A DNA stretch of 64,000 bases from Alphaproteobacteria bacterium (GCA_009995595.1 JAACPE010000001.1:744001-808000); one strand, 5' to 3'. Positions 27,617-37,146 are shown, counted from the stretch's first letter. Notes: generated by a model not told the origin, from the sequence alone. Translations and numbers: made by a program.

Positions 27617-27651
27617 AAGAAAAAAGGCCACACTAAATCAGTGTAGCCTTT
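27617..27651 (-). terminator. Terminator of hup
   Basis: On the minus strand AAAGGC-ACAC pairs with GTGT-GCCTTT with one mismatch and is followed by a T run. It lies just downstream of the HU gene. Confidence 0.8.
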
Positions 27652-27676
27652 GTTCAAATAATAGGAAGGGGTTAAC

Positions 27677-27955
27677 TTACTTCTTGTTAACGGCTTCTTT
27701 AAGCTCTTTACCAGCTTTGAACTTCGCGTTTTTAGAAGCAGGAATTTTAATCGCTTCGCCTGTACGTGGGTTACGGCCTGTTGTCGCAGCGCGTTTAGCA
27801 ACTGAGAATGTACCAAAACCAACAAAACGTGCATCATTGCCTTTTTTCAAAGTTGCAGTGATACCACCGAAAACAGCTTCAACAGCGCGTTGTGCATCTG
27901 CTTTAGTCATTTCAGTTTGTTTTGCTACGTGTTCAATAAGTTCTGCTTTATTCAT
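27677..27955 (-). CDS. hup: DNA-binding protein HU
   Basis: This 92-residue histone-like protein belongs to the HU/IHF family. It shows the helical dimerisation part and the beta-arm sequence GFGTFSVAKRAATTGRNPRTGEAIKIPAS with the RNP tip that intercalates DNA. It lies downstream of lon on the same strand, as in many proteobacteria, with its own terminator. A separate IHF-alpha gene is present at 62418. Confidence 0.97.
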   Translation of the reverse strand: MNKAELIEHVAKQTEMTKADAQRAVEAVFGGITATLKKGNDARFVGFGTFSVAKRAATTGRNPRTGEAIKIPASKNAKFKAGKELKEAVNKK

Positions 27956-28105
27956 AGGAGTGTCCCCTTATGTTAGAGTTTAATTTCATGAAGACGGTTT
28001 TATAAAGCAAATGTAAAACCATCTATCGAATCACTGAGAGTGGCTCTAGCCGTTTGTTTCTCTGTGTTTCAATAGAATCAGTTTTAAGCCCTTTTCAAAT
28101 AAGAC

Positions 28106-30529
28106 TCAATGATGAATCACGTCTTTCCCCTTATTTTCTGCAGTTTCTGGGGATATCGGGGCATTTTCTGCTGTTTTTTCGGTTAAAATCGGCTCTGGCA
28201 TCTTCAAAAGAGCGTGAACGAGCACTTCTTCAATCGTGTTTACAGGTACGATCTCCAGATTCTTTTTCACTTTATCTGGGATATCCGCAAGGTCTTTCTC
28301 GTTATCTTTAGGGATAAGAACCTTGGTAATTCCGCCACGAAGCGCCGCAAGAAGCTTTTCTTTAAGACCGCCAATAGCTGTCACATAACCGCGCAGGTTA
28401 ATCTCCCCTGTCATGGCAATATCTTTACGAATTTCAATACCTGTTAAGGCAGAAATAAGCGCCGTCGTCATTGCAGCGCCTGCAGAAGGGCCATCTTTTG
28501 GAGTAGCCCCTTCCGGAACGTGAACATGAAGGGCTTTTTCATTCAAAGCCGCATAATCAATTCCAAATTGTGCTGCTCGCGATTTAATCAGCATTTCTGA
28601 TACGCGAATAGATTCTTTCATCACGTCTTTCAAATTACCTGTCATCGTCACTTTGCCGTCTTTACCCGGCATCGTTACCGCCTCAATAGAAAGAAGGTCA
28701 CCACCAAATTCAGTATAAGCAAGGCCTGTGACTACGCCAACACGATCTTGTTCATCAATTTCGCCATAACGGAATTTTTTTACGCCTGCATATTTTTCTA
28801 AATTACGCGGTGTAATAGATACCTTCTCTTTACCGCCCATCAAAATTTCTTTGATCGCTTTGCGGCACAGATTGGCAATTTCGCGTTCAAGATTACGTAC
28901 CCCTGCCTCACGCGTATAATAACGAATAAGATCACGTATGGTTTTATCCGCAATTGAAATCTCAGAGGGTTTTAATCCTGCCGCTTTAATTTGTTTTGTA
29001 ATCAAATGGCGTTTAACAATCTCAATTTTTTCATCTTCGGTATAGCCCGCAATACGGATGACTTCCATCCGATCAAGAAGCGGTTGTGGCATACGCAGAG
29101 AGTTTGCCGTACAAATGAACATCACATCGGATAAATCGTAATCAAGTTCCATATAATGATCATTAAATGTGCCATTTTGTTCAGGATCTAAAACCTCAAG
29201 CAAAGCCGAACTCGGATCGCCGCGATAATCATTGCCCAGCTTATCAATCTCATCAAGCAAGAAAAGCGGGTTTGACACCTTGGCTTTTTTCATGCCTTGG
29301 ATCACTTTACCCGGCATGGCTCCAATATAAGTGCGCCGGTGGCCACGGATTTCTGATTCATCACGCACGCCACCCAACGACATACGGACAAATTGACGAT
29401 TAGTTGCCTTGGCAATAGATTGCCCAAGCGATGTTTTACCAACCCCCGGGGGTCCAACGAGGCAAAGAATAGGCCCTTTGACCTTGCTCACGCGTTGTTG
29501 CACGGCGAGATATTCAAGGATACGTTCTTTAACTTTTTCAAGACCATAATGATCTTGATCAAGAATCTTTTTGGCTTGTTTAATATCTTTGTGGACGCGG
29601 CTGCGCTTACTCCACGGCACGCCCAAAATCCAGTCTAGATAATTACGCACCACTGTTGCCTCGGCGGACATCGGGCTCATCTGGCGTAGCTTTTTCATTT
29701 CGTTCTTGGCTTTTTCACGCGCTTCTTTTGTGAGCTTGGTTTCTTCGATTTTTTTATCGAGTTCCCCCATCTCATCAAGGCCATCTTCACCCTCATTCAG
29801 CTCTTTTTGAATGGCCTTCATTTGCTCATTCAAATAATACTCGCGCTGCGTTTTTTCCATTTGGCGTTTCACACGATTACGGACACGCTTTTCAACCTGA
29901 AGAACGCCAATTTCGCCCTCCATAAAGCTGTAAATTTTTTCTAAACGCTCGGCAACAGTGCGAAGCTCTAACAGTTCCTGTTTTTCTTCGATCTTGAGTG
30001 TTAGATGTGACGCAATTGTGTCTGCCATTTTTGACGGCTCTTCAATTTGATTCACGGACACTAAAACCTCTGGCGGTATTTTTTTATTTAGCTTCACATA
30101 TTGTTCAAACTGTGAGACCACAGCTCGGCTGAGCGCTTCAAGCTCATCAGTGACCACTTCATTCTCGACCAATTCAATGGCTTCGGCTTCTATATAATCA
30201 CCGTCATCCATATATTTTTTGACTTCATGACGGATGCCGCCCTCAACGAGCACTTTAACAGTGCCATCTGGGAGCTTTAAAAGCTGCAGGATATTCCCTA
30301 CTGTCCCAACTTTATGCAGATCACCAGAAGATGGATTATCTTCAGATGGTGTTTTTTGGGTCATAAGCAAAACCTGCTTATTGCCCTGCATCACATGTTC
30401 AAGCGCTTTAACCGATTTCTCACGTCCAACAAAAAGCGGTACGATCATTTGTGGAAAAACCACGATATCGCGCAAAGGTAAAACAGCAAAAGTTTTATGG
30501 GTTGAAACAGAGCTCGTGATTTTAGGCAT
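28106..30529 (-). CDS. lon: ATP-dependent Lon protease
   Basis: This cytoplasmic AAA+ serine protease degrades misfolded and regulatory proteins. It has 807 residues: an N-terminal substrate domain, a coiled-coil, Walker A GPPGVGKTSL near residue 358, Walker B FLLDEIDKLG, and the protease domain with the catalytic Ser in ATPKDGPSAGAAM and Lys in GYVTAIGGLKEKLLAA. It lies between clpP and hup, but clpX, usually found between clpP and lon, is missing. No obvious heat-shock promoter is visible upstream. Confidence 0.98.
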   Translation of the reverse strand: MPKITSSVSTHKTFAVLPLRDIVVFPQMIVPLFVGREKSVKALEHVMQGNKQVLLMTQKTPSEDNPSSGDLHKVGTVGNILQLLKLPDGTVKVLVEGGIRHEVKKYMDDGDYIEAEAIELVENEVVTDELEALSRAVVSQFEQYVKLNKKIPPEVLVSVNQIEEPSKMADTIASHLTLKIEEKQELLELRTVAERLEKIYSFMEGEIGVLQVEKRVRNRVKRQMEKTQREYYLNEQMKAIQKELNEGEDGLDEMGELDKKIEETKLTKEAREKAKNEMKKLRQMSPMSAEATVVRNYLDWILGVPWSKRSRVHKDIKQAKKILDQDHYGLEKVKERILEYLAVQQRVSKVKGPILCLVGPPGVGKTSLGQSIAKATNRQFVRMSLGGVRDESEIRGHRRTYIGAMPGKVIQGMKKAKVSNPLFLLDEIDKLGNDYRGDPSSALLEVLDPEQNGTFNDHYMELDYDLSDVMFICTANSLRMPQPLLDRMEVIRIAGYTEDEKIEIVKRHLITKQIKAAGLKPSEISIADKTIRDLIRYYTREAGVRNLEREIANLCRKAIKEILMGGKEKVSITPRNLEKYAGVKKFRYGEIDEQDRVGVVTGLAYTEFGGDLLSIEAVTMPGKDGKVTMTGNLKDVMKESIRVSEMLIKSRAAQFGIDYAALNEKALHVHVPEGATPKDGPSAGAAMTTALISALTGIEIRKDIAMTGEINLRGYVTAIGGLKEKLLAALRGGITKVLIPKDNEKDLADIPDKVKKNLEIVPVNTIEEVLVHALLKMPEPILTEKTAENAPISPETAENKGKDVIHH

Positions 30530-30645
30530 GTTTTCTTTCTATGGATATTCGGTTGCGTTTGAGTTCGCTATTTATTCGCATTAACGCGCGTGTCAGTTAC
30601 TTTTTTAACAATCAACATTATTTCTCACAATACACCAAAAATGCG

Positions 30646-30672
30646 AAAAAGGGGAAATTCCATCCCCTTTTT
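30646..30672 (-). terminator. Terminator of clpP
   Basis: On the minus strand AAAAAGGGG and CCCCTTTTT form a perfect 9-bp stem followed by C and AT-rich sequence. It ends the clpP transcript before lon, so lon is transcribed separately. Confidence 0.85.
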
Positions 30673-30704
30673 TGACTTAAATTTCTGTAATTTATAGGAA
30701 AAAT

Positions 30705-31352
30705 TTATTTTTTCTTAGCGCTGTCATCATCTGAAGAAGCATTCTTAACAACAACCTCGTCAATAAGACCAAATTTCTTCGCTTCTTCGGCGGACATGAA
30801 GTTGTCGCGGTCCATTGATTTTTCGATCTCTTCGAGTTTCTTGCCTGTGTGCTTAACATAAATATCATTAAGCATAGAGCGGATACGTAAAATTTCACGC
30901 GCTTGGATTTCAATATCAGAAGCTTGTCCCTGTGCACCGCCTAAAGGCTGGTGGATCATAATACGGGCACTTGGTAACGCAAAACGCTTGCCTTTCTCCC
31001 CCGCTGTTAGCAGCAGCGATCCCATTGACGCGGCCTGACCAATACAAACCGTTGAAACCTGCGGTTTAATATATTGCATCGTATCGTACATTGCCATACC
31101 AGACGTTACCACGCCGCCCGGGGAGTTAATATAAAATGAGATATCTTTCTTAGGGTTTTCTGACTCTAAGAACAAAAGTTGCGCGCAAATAAGACTTGAT
31201 ACGTAGTCATTGACTTCACCTGTGAGGAAGATAATCCGCTCTTTTAATAAGCGAGAGAAAATGTCAAACGCACGCTCTCCGCGGTTGGTTTGCTCAATCA
31301 CCGTTGGAATAAGGTGGCTGTTTAAAACTTCTAAAGGATCGCGCTCGCTCAT
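30705..31352 (-). CDS. clpP: ATP-dependent Clp protease proteolytic subunit
   Basis: This serine peptidase forms the tetradecameric Clp chamber. It has 215 residues. INSPGG lies at 75-80, and the catalytic Ser109 in QAASMGS, His134 in IMIHQPLGG and Asp183 in [11 protein letters not shown] are all present. It stands alone between a terminator and a divergent P-loop gene; clpX is not adjacent. It provides an internal reference for the exported ClpP-like protein at 7312. Confidence 0.98.
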   Translation of the reverse strand: MSERDPLEVLNSHLIPTVIEQTNRGERAFDIFSRLLKERIIFLTGEVNDYVSSLICAQLLFLESENPKKDISFYINSPGGVVTSGMAMYDTMQYIKPQVSTVCIGQAASMGSLLLTAGEKGKRFALPSARIMIHQPLGGAQGQASDIEIQAREILRIRSMLNDIYVKHTGKKLEEIEKSMDRDNFMSAEEAKKFGLIDEVVVKNASSDDDSAKKK

Positions 31353-31458
31353 TTGTCTAATACTTTCAAATTTATAAATTGTGAATCAACTCCCCAAAGA
31401 TAACGAGAGGCCAAGCCACACGCAAGGGTTTCTTCTTCTGTATATTAACCGATTTTTA

Positions 31459-31487
31459 TTGACATAATAAATAGTGATGCGTATTTT
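31459..31487 (+). promoter_or_regulatory. Promoter of the P-loop gene, leaderless arrangement
   Basis: TTGACA (31459-31464), a 17-bp spacer and TATTTT (31482-31487) stand only 6 bases before the ATG at 31494. Transcription would start at or one base from the ATG. No ribosome site is present. It shares TTGACATAATAA with the promoter at 7276. Confidence 0.65.
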
Positions 31488-31493
31488 CCTGCA

Positions 31494-32180
31494 ATGTCAG
31501 ACAACACGCAAAATTCAAAACAACCGCAATCTCTAACGATTACTTTTAATAGTGCTACAAGAGATGAATTATATGAATTTTTTACTGATTTAATAAAAAC
31601 GATACCAGAGGCGTATTTATTAAAACAATCAGAGCATCCATGCTTTATAATAGTGAACGGGGACGAGGCATCTGGAAAATCAATGCTTTGGGATATAGCC
31701 AGAGAAGTCCTCTTTGACCAGCATACAATTGAGGAAGAAAATAGCATAACCCAAGCGGGTTTAATAAAACAAAACCGTGACAACTTTCGGGACATTCGCG
31801 TATACGAAGCCTATGCGGGCATCTCAAAAACAAATATTTCTATGCGTTTAATTTGTGCGAATGCACACGCACTCAGTTCTGAGGAAGGCGTTTATGCGGA
31901 TAGAATTTTAAAACGTTTACAAGCACTCTATAAATCCTGCCTATCCTCACAATGGACAGCCGACCCAACGGCAGAGGATTTTATAATTCTTAGCAATGCA
32001 TTGCCTTTCATCGGTTTTGGGAAAGATACAGCACCTGTAGAAGTAAATATAGAAGGGCCGCATGATAGTTGGGAAGGCGCAAAAGGAAACTGGACGCGCA
32101 TAACAACTGTTACCTTCAGAAAGCCAATTTTAATAAACGCCGCCTATGAGACGGGGCTAGTAAATAAATACTCAATGTAA
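31494..32180 (+). CDS. Hypothetical P-loop protein (TsaE-like Walker A)
   Basis: This 228-residue cytoplasmic protein has a clear Walker A motif, IIVNGDEASGKSMLWD near residue 52, after a short helical N-terminus. The order resembles the small ATPase TsaE, but the rest does not fit well and the protein is longer. A C-terminal beta-rich part follows (EVNIEGPHDSWEGAKGNW). It is a plus-strand insertion between tig and clpP. The exact role is unknown; ATP or GTP binding is likely. The ATG is probably used leaderlessly, given the promoter spacing. Confidence 0.65.
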   Translation: MSDNTQNSKQPQSLTITFNSATRDELYEFFTDLIKTIPEAYLLKQSEHPCFIIVNGDEASGKSMLWDIAREVLFDQHTIEEENSITQAGLIKQNRDNFRDIRVYEAYAGISKTNISMRLICANAHALSSEEGVYADRILKRLQALYKSCLSSQWTADPTAEDFIILSNALPFIGFGKDTAPVEVNIEGPHDSWEGAKGNWTRITTVTFRKPILINAAYETGLVNKYSM

Positions 32181-32204
32181 AAAGGCCCCTTTCGGAGCCT
32201 TTTT
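32179..32204. terminator. Bidirectional terminator between the P-loop gene and tig
   Basis: AAAAAGGC and GCCTTTTT with an inner CC/GG pair form a symmetric hairpin with A and T tracts on both sides, between two convergent genes. Confidence 0.85.
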
Positions 32205-32227
32205 CAAAATCTATCTACATTAGAAAA

Positions 32228-33634
32228 CTACTTATCGTCTTTCTTCGCAGCCTTTTTAGCAGGTGCTTTTTTGGCTGGCGTTTTCTTTACAGCCTTTTTC
32301 TTTGGCTTAAATTCTTCGTCGTCTTCTTTTGTTAGCTCTTCGATGCTGACTGATTTCTCGGTAACAGTGGCGCCTTCAACGATAAGATCAACAACCTTTT
32401 CTTCGAATAATGGTGCGCGAAGCCCTTCCAAAGCTTGGGGGTTCTTTTGATAATACTCAAAAACCATTCTTTCCTGACCGGGATATTTCTGGGCCTCACT
32501 GATAACGGCGCCTTGCAATTCGTTATTGGCGACAGTCACACCATTGGCCTGACCGATATCGGCGATCACCAAACCTAAGCGCACGCGGCGTTCAGCAATG
32601 GCTTCTAACTCTTCTTTTTCGTCATCCGTAAGCTGCTTATCTTTTTGCTCAGGATCAGCGGCGCGTTCTGCCTCGATTTGTTGCATAATGCCTTCATACT
32701 CTGCTTTTTGCATGCTTTCAGGCAGATCAAATTGGTGATTATCATCAAGAATATCCAGAATCTGACGCTTGAGCTTCATGCGTGTATACGCCTCATAATC
32801 TTTTGAGAGCTGGTTTTCAACCGCGTCACGTAATGCTTTTTCGTCGTCAAACCCAAGCTCTTTTGCAAAGTCGTCATTAACAACAGCATCAGTGGCTTCG
32901 TGGATTTCTTTAATCTCAACATCAAATATAGCATCACGACCAGCAAGCTTTGCCGCGCCGTATTGTTCTGGGAATGTGACATTAACTTCAACTTTTTCAC
33001 CTGCTTTTTTACCAATAAGTTGGTCCTCAAAACCAGGGATAAACTGACCAGAGCCAAGCTCTAGCTTCGTGCCATGGGCATGCATACCCTCATGCTCAAC
33101 GCCGTCATCCTTCGTGCGGCCATGAAAATCCATGATCACAATATCGCCCGATTTTGTCGCACGATCACCAGATATTTTCTTGGAACCTTTATGCTGCGCC
33201 GTAATACGTTTAAGCGCATCATCAATTTCTTTTTTATCGAGTTTCGCGACAAGTTTCTCGAGCTTCATACCTTTGATATCCATGACTTTAAAGTCAGGAA
33301 GCACTTCAAGCTCCATCGTATATTTAAGATCTTTGCCTTCGTCGAATTCTTGCACTTCAATTTTTGGCTGCATTGCGGGGCGCAGTTTTTTGTCTTTAAT
33401 AACCTGGCTCGTTGCATCATTAACAGCTGTTTCGAGAACTTCGCCTAAAACTGCTTTACCATAGCGTTTTTTGAGGATGTCCATTGGCACTTTACCAGGG
33501 CGGAAACCTTGCATTTTAACAGTTTTGCCAACTTCTAGAAGTTTGGCTTCAACGTGTTTTTGAATGTCATTTGCTGGAACAATAACTTCGAGTTCGTGTT
33601 TCAGACCTTCTGATTTGATTTCTTTAACCTGCAT
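32228..33634 (-). CDS. tig: Trigger factor with lysine-rich tail
   Basis: This ribosome-associated chaperone and peptidyl-prolyl isomerase has 468 residues from the ATG at 33634; a longer frame would run through tRNA-Leu and is rejected. The ribosome-binding signature near residue 44 reads GFRPGKVPMDILKKRYG. The FKBP domain and the C-terminal arms follow. The last 25 or so residues are a KKA/PAKKA repeat tail, unlike a typical trigger factor end and similar to histone H1-like tails. Confidence 0.95.
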   Translation of the reverse strand: MQVKEIKSEGLKHELEVIVPANDIQKHVEAKLLEVGKTVKMQGFRPGKVPMDILKKRYGKAVLGEVLETAVNDATSQVIKDKKLRPAMQPKIEVQEFDEGKDLKYTMELEVLPDFKVMDIKGMKLEKLVAKLDKKEIDDALKRITAQHKGSKKISGDRATKSGDIVIMDFHGRTKDDGVEHEGMHAHGTKLELGSGQFIPGFEDQLIGKKAGEKVEVNVTFPEQYGAAKLAGRDAIFDVEIKEIHEATDAVVNDDFAKELGFDDEKALRDAVENQLSKDYEAYTRMKLKRQILDILDDNHQFDLPESMQKAEYEGIMQQIEAERAADPEQKDKQLTDDEKEELEAIAERRVRLGLVIADIGQANGVTVANNELQGAVISEAQKYPGQERMVFEYYQKNPQALEGLRAPLFEEKVVDLIVEGATVTEKSVSIEELTKEDDEEFKPKKKAVKKTPAKKAPAKKAAKKDDK

Positions 33635-33679
33635 AACGCTCTTTCGTTTTTTTGTGATTTTTAGCCTATCGGCTGCTAA

Positions 33680-33764
33680 TGGTGCGGGTGAAGGGACTTG
33701 AACCCCCACGCCTCGCGGCGCCAGAACCTAAATCTGGTGCGTCTACCAATTCCGCCACACCCGC
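33680..33764 (-). tRNA. tRNA-Leu (TAG)
   Basis: An 85-nt class II tRNA with a long variable arm, on the minus strand. Acceptor GCGGGTG pairs with CACCCGC, discriminator A, encoded CCA. The anticodon loop TTTAGGT reads TAG. Confidence 0.95.
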
Positions 33765-33877
33765 ACATTTAAGCCTTCAATTGCGCGGTTTTAAACCATC
33801 AAGGCGATCATGCCAAGGGGAATTTCAAAATTTTGACATTTTTTATTGAGATAAAGCTTATATGAAGAAAATAGACT

Positions 33878-33907
33878 TTCCTGGGGCGGCTGACGGGGTT
33901 CGAACCC
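33878..33907 (-). repeat. Duplicate of the tRNA-His 3' end
   Basis: These 30 bases are identical to 33992-34021, which covers the CCA, the 3' acceptor strand and most of the T arm of tRNA-His plus 4 flanking bases. It is a direct repeat with the copies 114 bp apart. This is the usual footprint of site-specific integration into a tRNA 3' end, here with no element left between. No other tRNA arm is present, so it is not a tRNA gene. Confidence 0.8.
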
Positions 33908-33908
33908 C

Positions 33909-33930
33909 TTGCCGCTTCGCGGCAATTTTT
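33909..33930 (+). terminator. Terminator-like hairpin beside the tRNA fragment
   Basis: TTGCCGC and GCGGCAA form a perfect 7-bp stem with a 3-base loop and are followed by TTTTT on the plus strand. No plus-strand gene is seen before it, so it may be a leftover of a lost element. Confidence 0.5.
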
Positions 33931-33991
33931 AAAAAGAACGCGGGTTCACTTCATTGGAACTGGGGATACTGACTAAAGGTAAGATCTTTTA

Positions 33992-34021
33992 TTCCTGGGG
34001 CGGCTGACGGGGTTCGAACCC
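33992..34021 (-). repeat. Second copy of the 30-bp repeat, within tRNA-His
   Basis: This is the intact-tRNA copy of the direct repeat. It spans the tRNA 3' end plus four bases downstream. Confidence 0.8.
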
Positions 34022-34071
34022 GCGACAACTCGGACCACAACCGAGGGCTCTACCACTGAGCTACAGCCGCC
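33996..34071 (-). tRNA. tRNA-His (GTG)
   Basis: A 76-nt cloverleaf on the minus strand including the extra G at -1 that pairs with discriminator C73. Acceptor GCGGCTG pairs with CAGCCGC, encoded CCA. The anticodon loop TTGTGGT reads GTG. The G-1:C73 pair is the identity element of tRNA-His. Confidence 0.95.
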
Positions 34072-34295
34072 ACAAACAAGTGTGGTTTTGATATCGGATA
34101 CGCCTATTATGGTCAAGTATTTTTGCAAATACAGCTTTATATAATTATCTGCCTATAAAATTCATTTTTTTCACTAAAAAATGTAGACGTGTGTTTTTAT
34201 CGGTGTTAGAAAGCCTCAAATATTCTTTAGCGGCATAACAGTCATGCATCTTAAGAATGCCTACTTGCAACTTATATACAGGAGCCCCTTGGGAA

Positions 34296-35726
34296 ATGTC
34301 AGATAAAACACTTCGATTTAAAAGCTTTAACGAGTTTAAAAAATTCACTGATGAAAATGATATTCAATTCATTGGCTTAGAATTCACAGACCCCCGCGGT
34401 AAACTTCAACATACCGACCAACATATTAATAGCTTTGATAAAGATATGTTTGAAAAAGGCGTTATGATTGACGGCTCTTCTATTGCAGGATGGAAAGCGA
34501 TTAACGAATCTGACATGTGCCTTATCCCTGATTGGGGTAAATGTTTCGTTGACCCGTTTGCGGCGCAACCTACATTAAAAGTATTCTGTACAGTGGCCGA
34601 GCCATTGTCTGGCGAGCCTTATACGCGTTGTCCACGTGTTATCGCACAAAAAGCTGAAGCCTATGTGAAATCGTCAGGTCATGGAGACACAGCCTATTTC
34701 GGACCAGAGGCAGAATTTTTTGTCTTCGATGATGTTCGTATGAAAGCCAACATGAACGAAGTCAGCTATCGCATCGATTCAACCGAAGGTCCCTATAACT
34801 CAGGCACACCATACGAAGAAGGCAATACAGGGCACCGCCCAGGCATTAAAGGTGGATATTTCCCCGAAGCACCAGTGGATAGTGGCTCTGACCTTCGTGC
34901 AGAGATGCTCACCGTTATGGACGCTATCGGCGTTCCTGTTGAGAAACACCATCACGAAGTTGCCCCATCGCAGCATGAGCTTGGAATTTTCTTCTCAACA
35001 TTAGTAGAAACAGCGGACAACCTTCAGCTTTATAAATATGCTGTTCACAATGTTGCTCATATCTATGGCAAGACTGCGACCTTCCTACCCAAGCCTATTT
35101 TTGGCGACAATGGGTCAGGAATGCATGTTCACCAATCCATCTGGAGCGGCGGCAAGCCACTTTTTGCAGGTGATAAATATGCAGGGCTTTCGGACACCGC
35201 GCTTTACTATATTGGCGGTATTATTAAGCACGCCAAAGCATTGAACGCGTTCACAAACCCCTCGACAAACAGCTATAAACGCCTTGTTCCGGGATATGAA
35301 GCCCCTGTTCTTCTTGCTTATTCTGCACGTAACCGCTCTGCGTCTTGCCGTATTCCTTATGGCGAGTCACCAAAGGCAAAACGTGTTGAAGTGCGCTTTC
35401 CTGATCCAACAGCAAACCCTTATTTAGCATTTTCAGCGATGCTTATGGCTGGTCTTGATGGAATTGATAACAAAATCCACCCGGGCGAAGCCATGGATAA
35501 AGATCTTTATGATCTCCCTAAAGATGAGTTGGCGCAAATCCCAACGGTTTGTGGATCATTACGCGAGGCGCTTGATTCTCTGACAGCAAATCATGACTTC
35601 CTGTTAAAAGGCGATGTCTTCACGAAAGATATGATTGAAGCGTATATTGATCTCAAAATGCAGGACGTTCTGCGTTATGAAACAATGCCGCACCCGATTG
35701 AATTTTTGATGTATTACTCATCTTAG
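34296..35726 (+). CDS. glnA: Glutamine synthetase type I
   Basis: This enzyme forms glutamine from glutamate and ammonia with ATP. I chose the ATG at 34296 (476 residues, [11 protein letters not shown]), with AGGAG 11 bases upstream; the frame also opens further upstream. Signatures are [22 protein letters not shown] near residue 52, [11 protein letters not shown] with metal ligands, and [18 protein letters not shown]. The tyrosine in [11 protein letters not shown] fits the GlnE adenylylation site. No glnB is adjacent. A strong terminator follows. Confidence 0.97.
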   Translation: MSDKTLRFKSFNEFKKFTDENDIQFIGLEFTDPRGKLQHTDQHINSFDKDMFEKGVMIDGSSIAGWKAINESDMCLIPDWGKCFVDPFAAQPTLKVFCTVAEPLSGEPYTRCPRVIAQKAEAYVKSSGHGDTAYFGPEAEFFVFDDVRMKANMNEVSYRIDSTEGPYNSGTPYEEGNTGHRPGIKGGYFPEAPVDSGSDLRAEMLTVMDAIGVPVEKHHHEVAPSQHELGIFFSTLVETADNLQLYKYAVHNVAHIYGKTATFLPKPIFGDNGSGMHVHQSIWSGGKPLFAGDKYAGLSDTALYYIGGIIKHAKALNAFTNPSTNSYKRLVPGYEAPVLLAYSARNRSASCRIPYGESPKAKRVEVRFPDPTANPYLAFSAMLMAGLDGIDNKIHPGEAMDKDLYDLPKDELAQIPTVCGSLREALDSLTANHDFLLKGDVFTKDMIEAYIDLKMQDVLRYETMPHPIEFLMYYSS

Positions 35727-35751
35727 AAAAATTCAAAGAAGTGAATAAAAC

Positions 35752-35782
35752 AAAAAGCCGAGAAGAAATTCTCGGCTTTTTT
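35752..35782 (+). terminator. Terminator of glnA
   Basis: AAAAGCCGAGAA and TTCTCGGCTTTT form a perfect stem with a 4-base loop, followed by T residues. Confidence 0.9.
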
Positions 35783-35803
35783 AATACCGTTTATAAAACT
35801 ATC

Positions 35804-37066
35804 CTATTTTCGGGAATCTAAATTTAAAGATTCTTTGTCCAAAACCTGATTACTTGGGGCCGTCAGTGTTTCATCATATTGTCTAATTGTTGCAACAACA
35901 TGCTTATAAGCTTCTTGGTTTTGCGCCCAAGTGTAAAACTCTGCCCCACGACCAGGCGTTAAAAGGGAGGCAATGATGTAATATCCATCAGACTCCATAA
36001 CGCTCACCCAAAGTTCATAATCAATTTGAGTAACAACATCAGGCTTCATCTCATAAACCTCCGTTGCCCCAAAATAAATATCAGAGTGGTAATCCAGAGT
36101 TTCAGGCCCAAGATATCGTCCTAAAGAATAATCGGGTATTTCAAGTTTTGTCTTAAAATCCTCAATCTCTTCTTGAAGCGTTGTTTTTTCAATTTTACTA
36201 ACCAAAAACATACTGATTTGGCCACTCAAACTATCAATATTCTTACTTTGCACCAAAGTCGCCTTCATACGAGCGATAGTTTTAATTTTTGAGGGGATCA
36301 GATACCAAGAGGCTGGATAATCAAAAAATGCCTCATTTAAGAAACTAAAGCTTTCCATAACTTCGATACCCGAAGTGTCAATATTGGTGAGTTGGAATGA
36401 CTTTACTACTTTTGCCTGTAAGGCGCGTTCTTCCATGTAGTGCTCTTGGGCGACATAATACCGAGCCAACACAATACGCGGCCCGTTAATAAACGCCATA
36501 ACGCGCACCAAATAGGTAGTATTATCAATAAGTTGAACATAAAGTCCCTCTGCCTGTGTTTTAGAGATAACGCTAAGCGCTTCAAGGGAATAACCCTGAC
36601 TAAATATATAATTTACAAACCAATGCTGCGCTTCAATTTCATAACCAAGCTCTAAAGCCTCAAGCGTAAAAAAGCTTCTGATTTGGTTTTTGGGTGGACT
36701 CACATATTCCGCAAATGTACCAAATAGCTTGACGGCGCTTTTTTCAACCCCTTCAAGGGCATCTATGCTGTCTTCAACTGAGACAGAATCACGCGGCTTT
36801 GCAGCGCGGAGCTTCCAGTCCTTAGGAATGCGAACCGTGTGCTCTAAAAACTGATCCTCGAATGGCATCTGCCTAATCAATGCTGTTTGGGCTTCAAACA
36901 CATCATCAGGTATTTCCTCCACCTCAACTATTGGTGGAATTTTTTCTAAATCAATAACCTGCGCTTTGGCTTGAAGCGGGATAAAAAAAGCAAGAAACCC
37001 GGCTAAAATCAAAAGATTCGGGACATGTCTAAAAAAACTATGGTTGAGCGCTTGTAGGATCTTCAT
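35804..37066 (-). CDS. Hypothetical exported protein, 420 residues
   Basis: The protein starts with a basic stretch and a hydrophobic segment LLILAGFLAFFIPLQAKAQ, a likely signal peptide with cleavage after AKA (about residue 34). The rest is mixed alpha/beta, with repeated phrases about surface positions such as YPASWYLIPSKIK and several aromatic strands; two halves may be related. No enzyme motif is recognised. It is divergent from parE and convergent with glnA. A periplasmic role is inferred. Confidence 0.7.
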   Translation of the reverse strand: MKILQALNHSFFRHVPNLLILAGFLAFFIPLQAKAQVIDLEKIPPIVEVEEIPDDVFEAQTALIRQMPFEDQFLEHTVRIPKDWKLRAAKPRDSVSVEDSIDALEGVEKSAVKLFGTFAEYVSPPKNQIRSFFTLEALELGYEIEAQHWFVNYIFSQGYSLEALSVISKTQAEGLYVQLIDNTTYLVRVMAFINGPRIVLARYYVAQEHYMEERALQAKVVKSFQLTNIDTSGIEVMESFSFLNEAFFDYPASWYLIPSKIKTIARMKATLVQSKNIDSLSGQISMFLVSKIEKTTLQEEIEDFKTKLEIPDYSLGRYLGPETLDYHSDIYFGATEVYEMKPDVVTQIDYELWVSVMESDGYYIIASLLTPGRGAEFYTWAQNQEAYKHVVATIRQYDETLTAPSNQVLDKESLNLDSRK

Positions 37067-37146
37067 ATTCTCTATTATATGCTATTTGGTTAATGAATGA
37101 AAATTGTGCCATCACAATGTGTTGATAATAAGGGATTTTAAATCAT

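Noticed and set aside
33074-33464. Two open frames opposite tig
   Set aside because: Antisense to the FKBP-domain region of trigger factor, with no start signal; explained by codon bias.
33635-33709. N-terminal extension of trigger factor
   Set aside because: The open frame runs through part of the tRNA-Leu gene and lacks a ribosome site; the ATG at 33634 gives the normal N-terminus.
33878-33907. A second tRNA-His gene
   Set aside because: Only the 3' acceptor strand and T arm are present; anticodon and D arms are missing.
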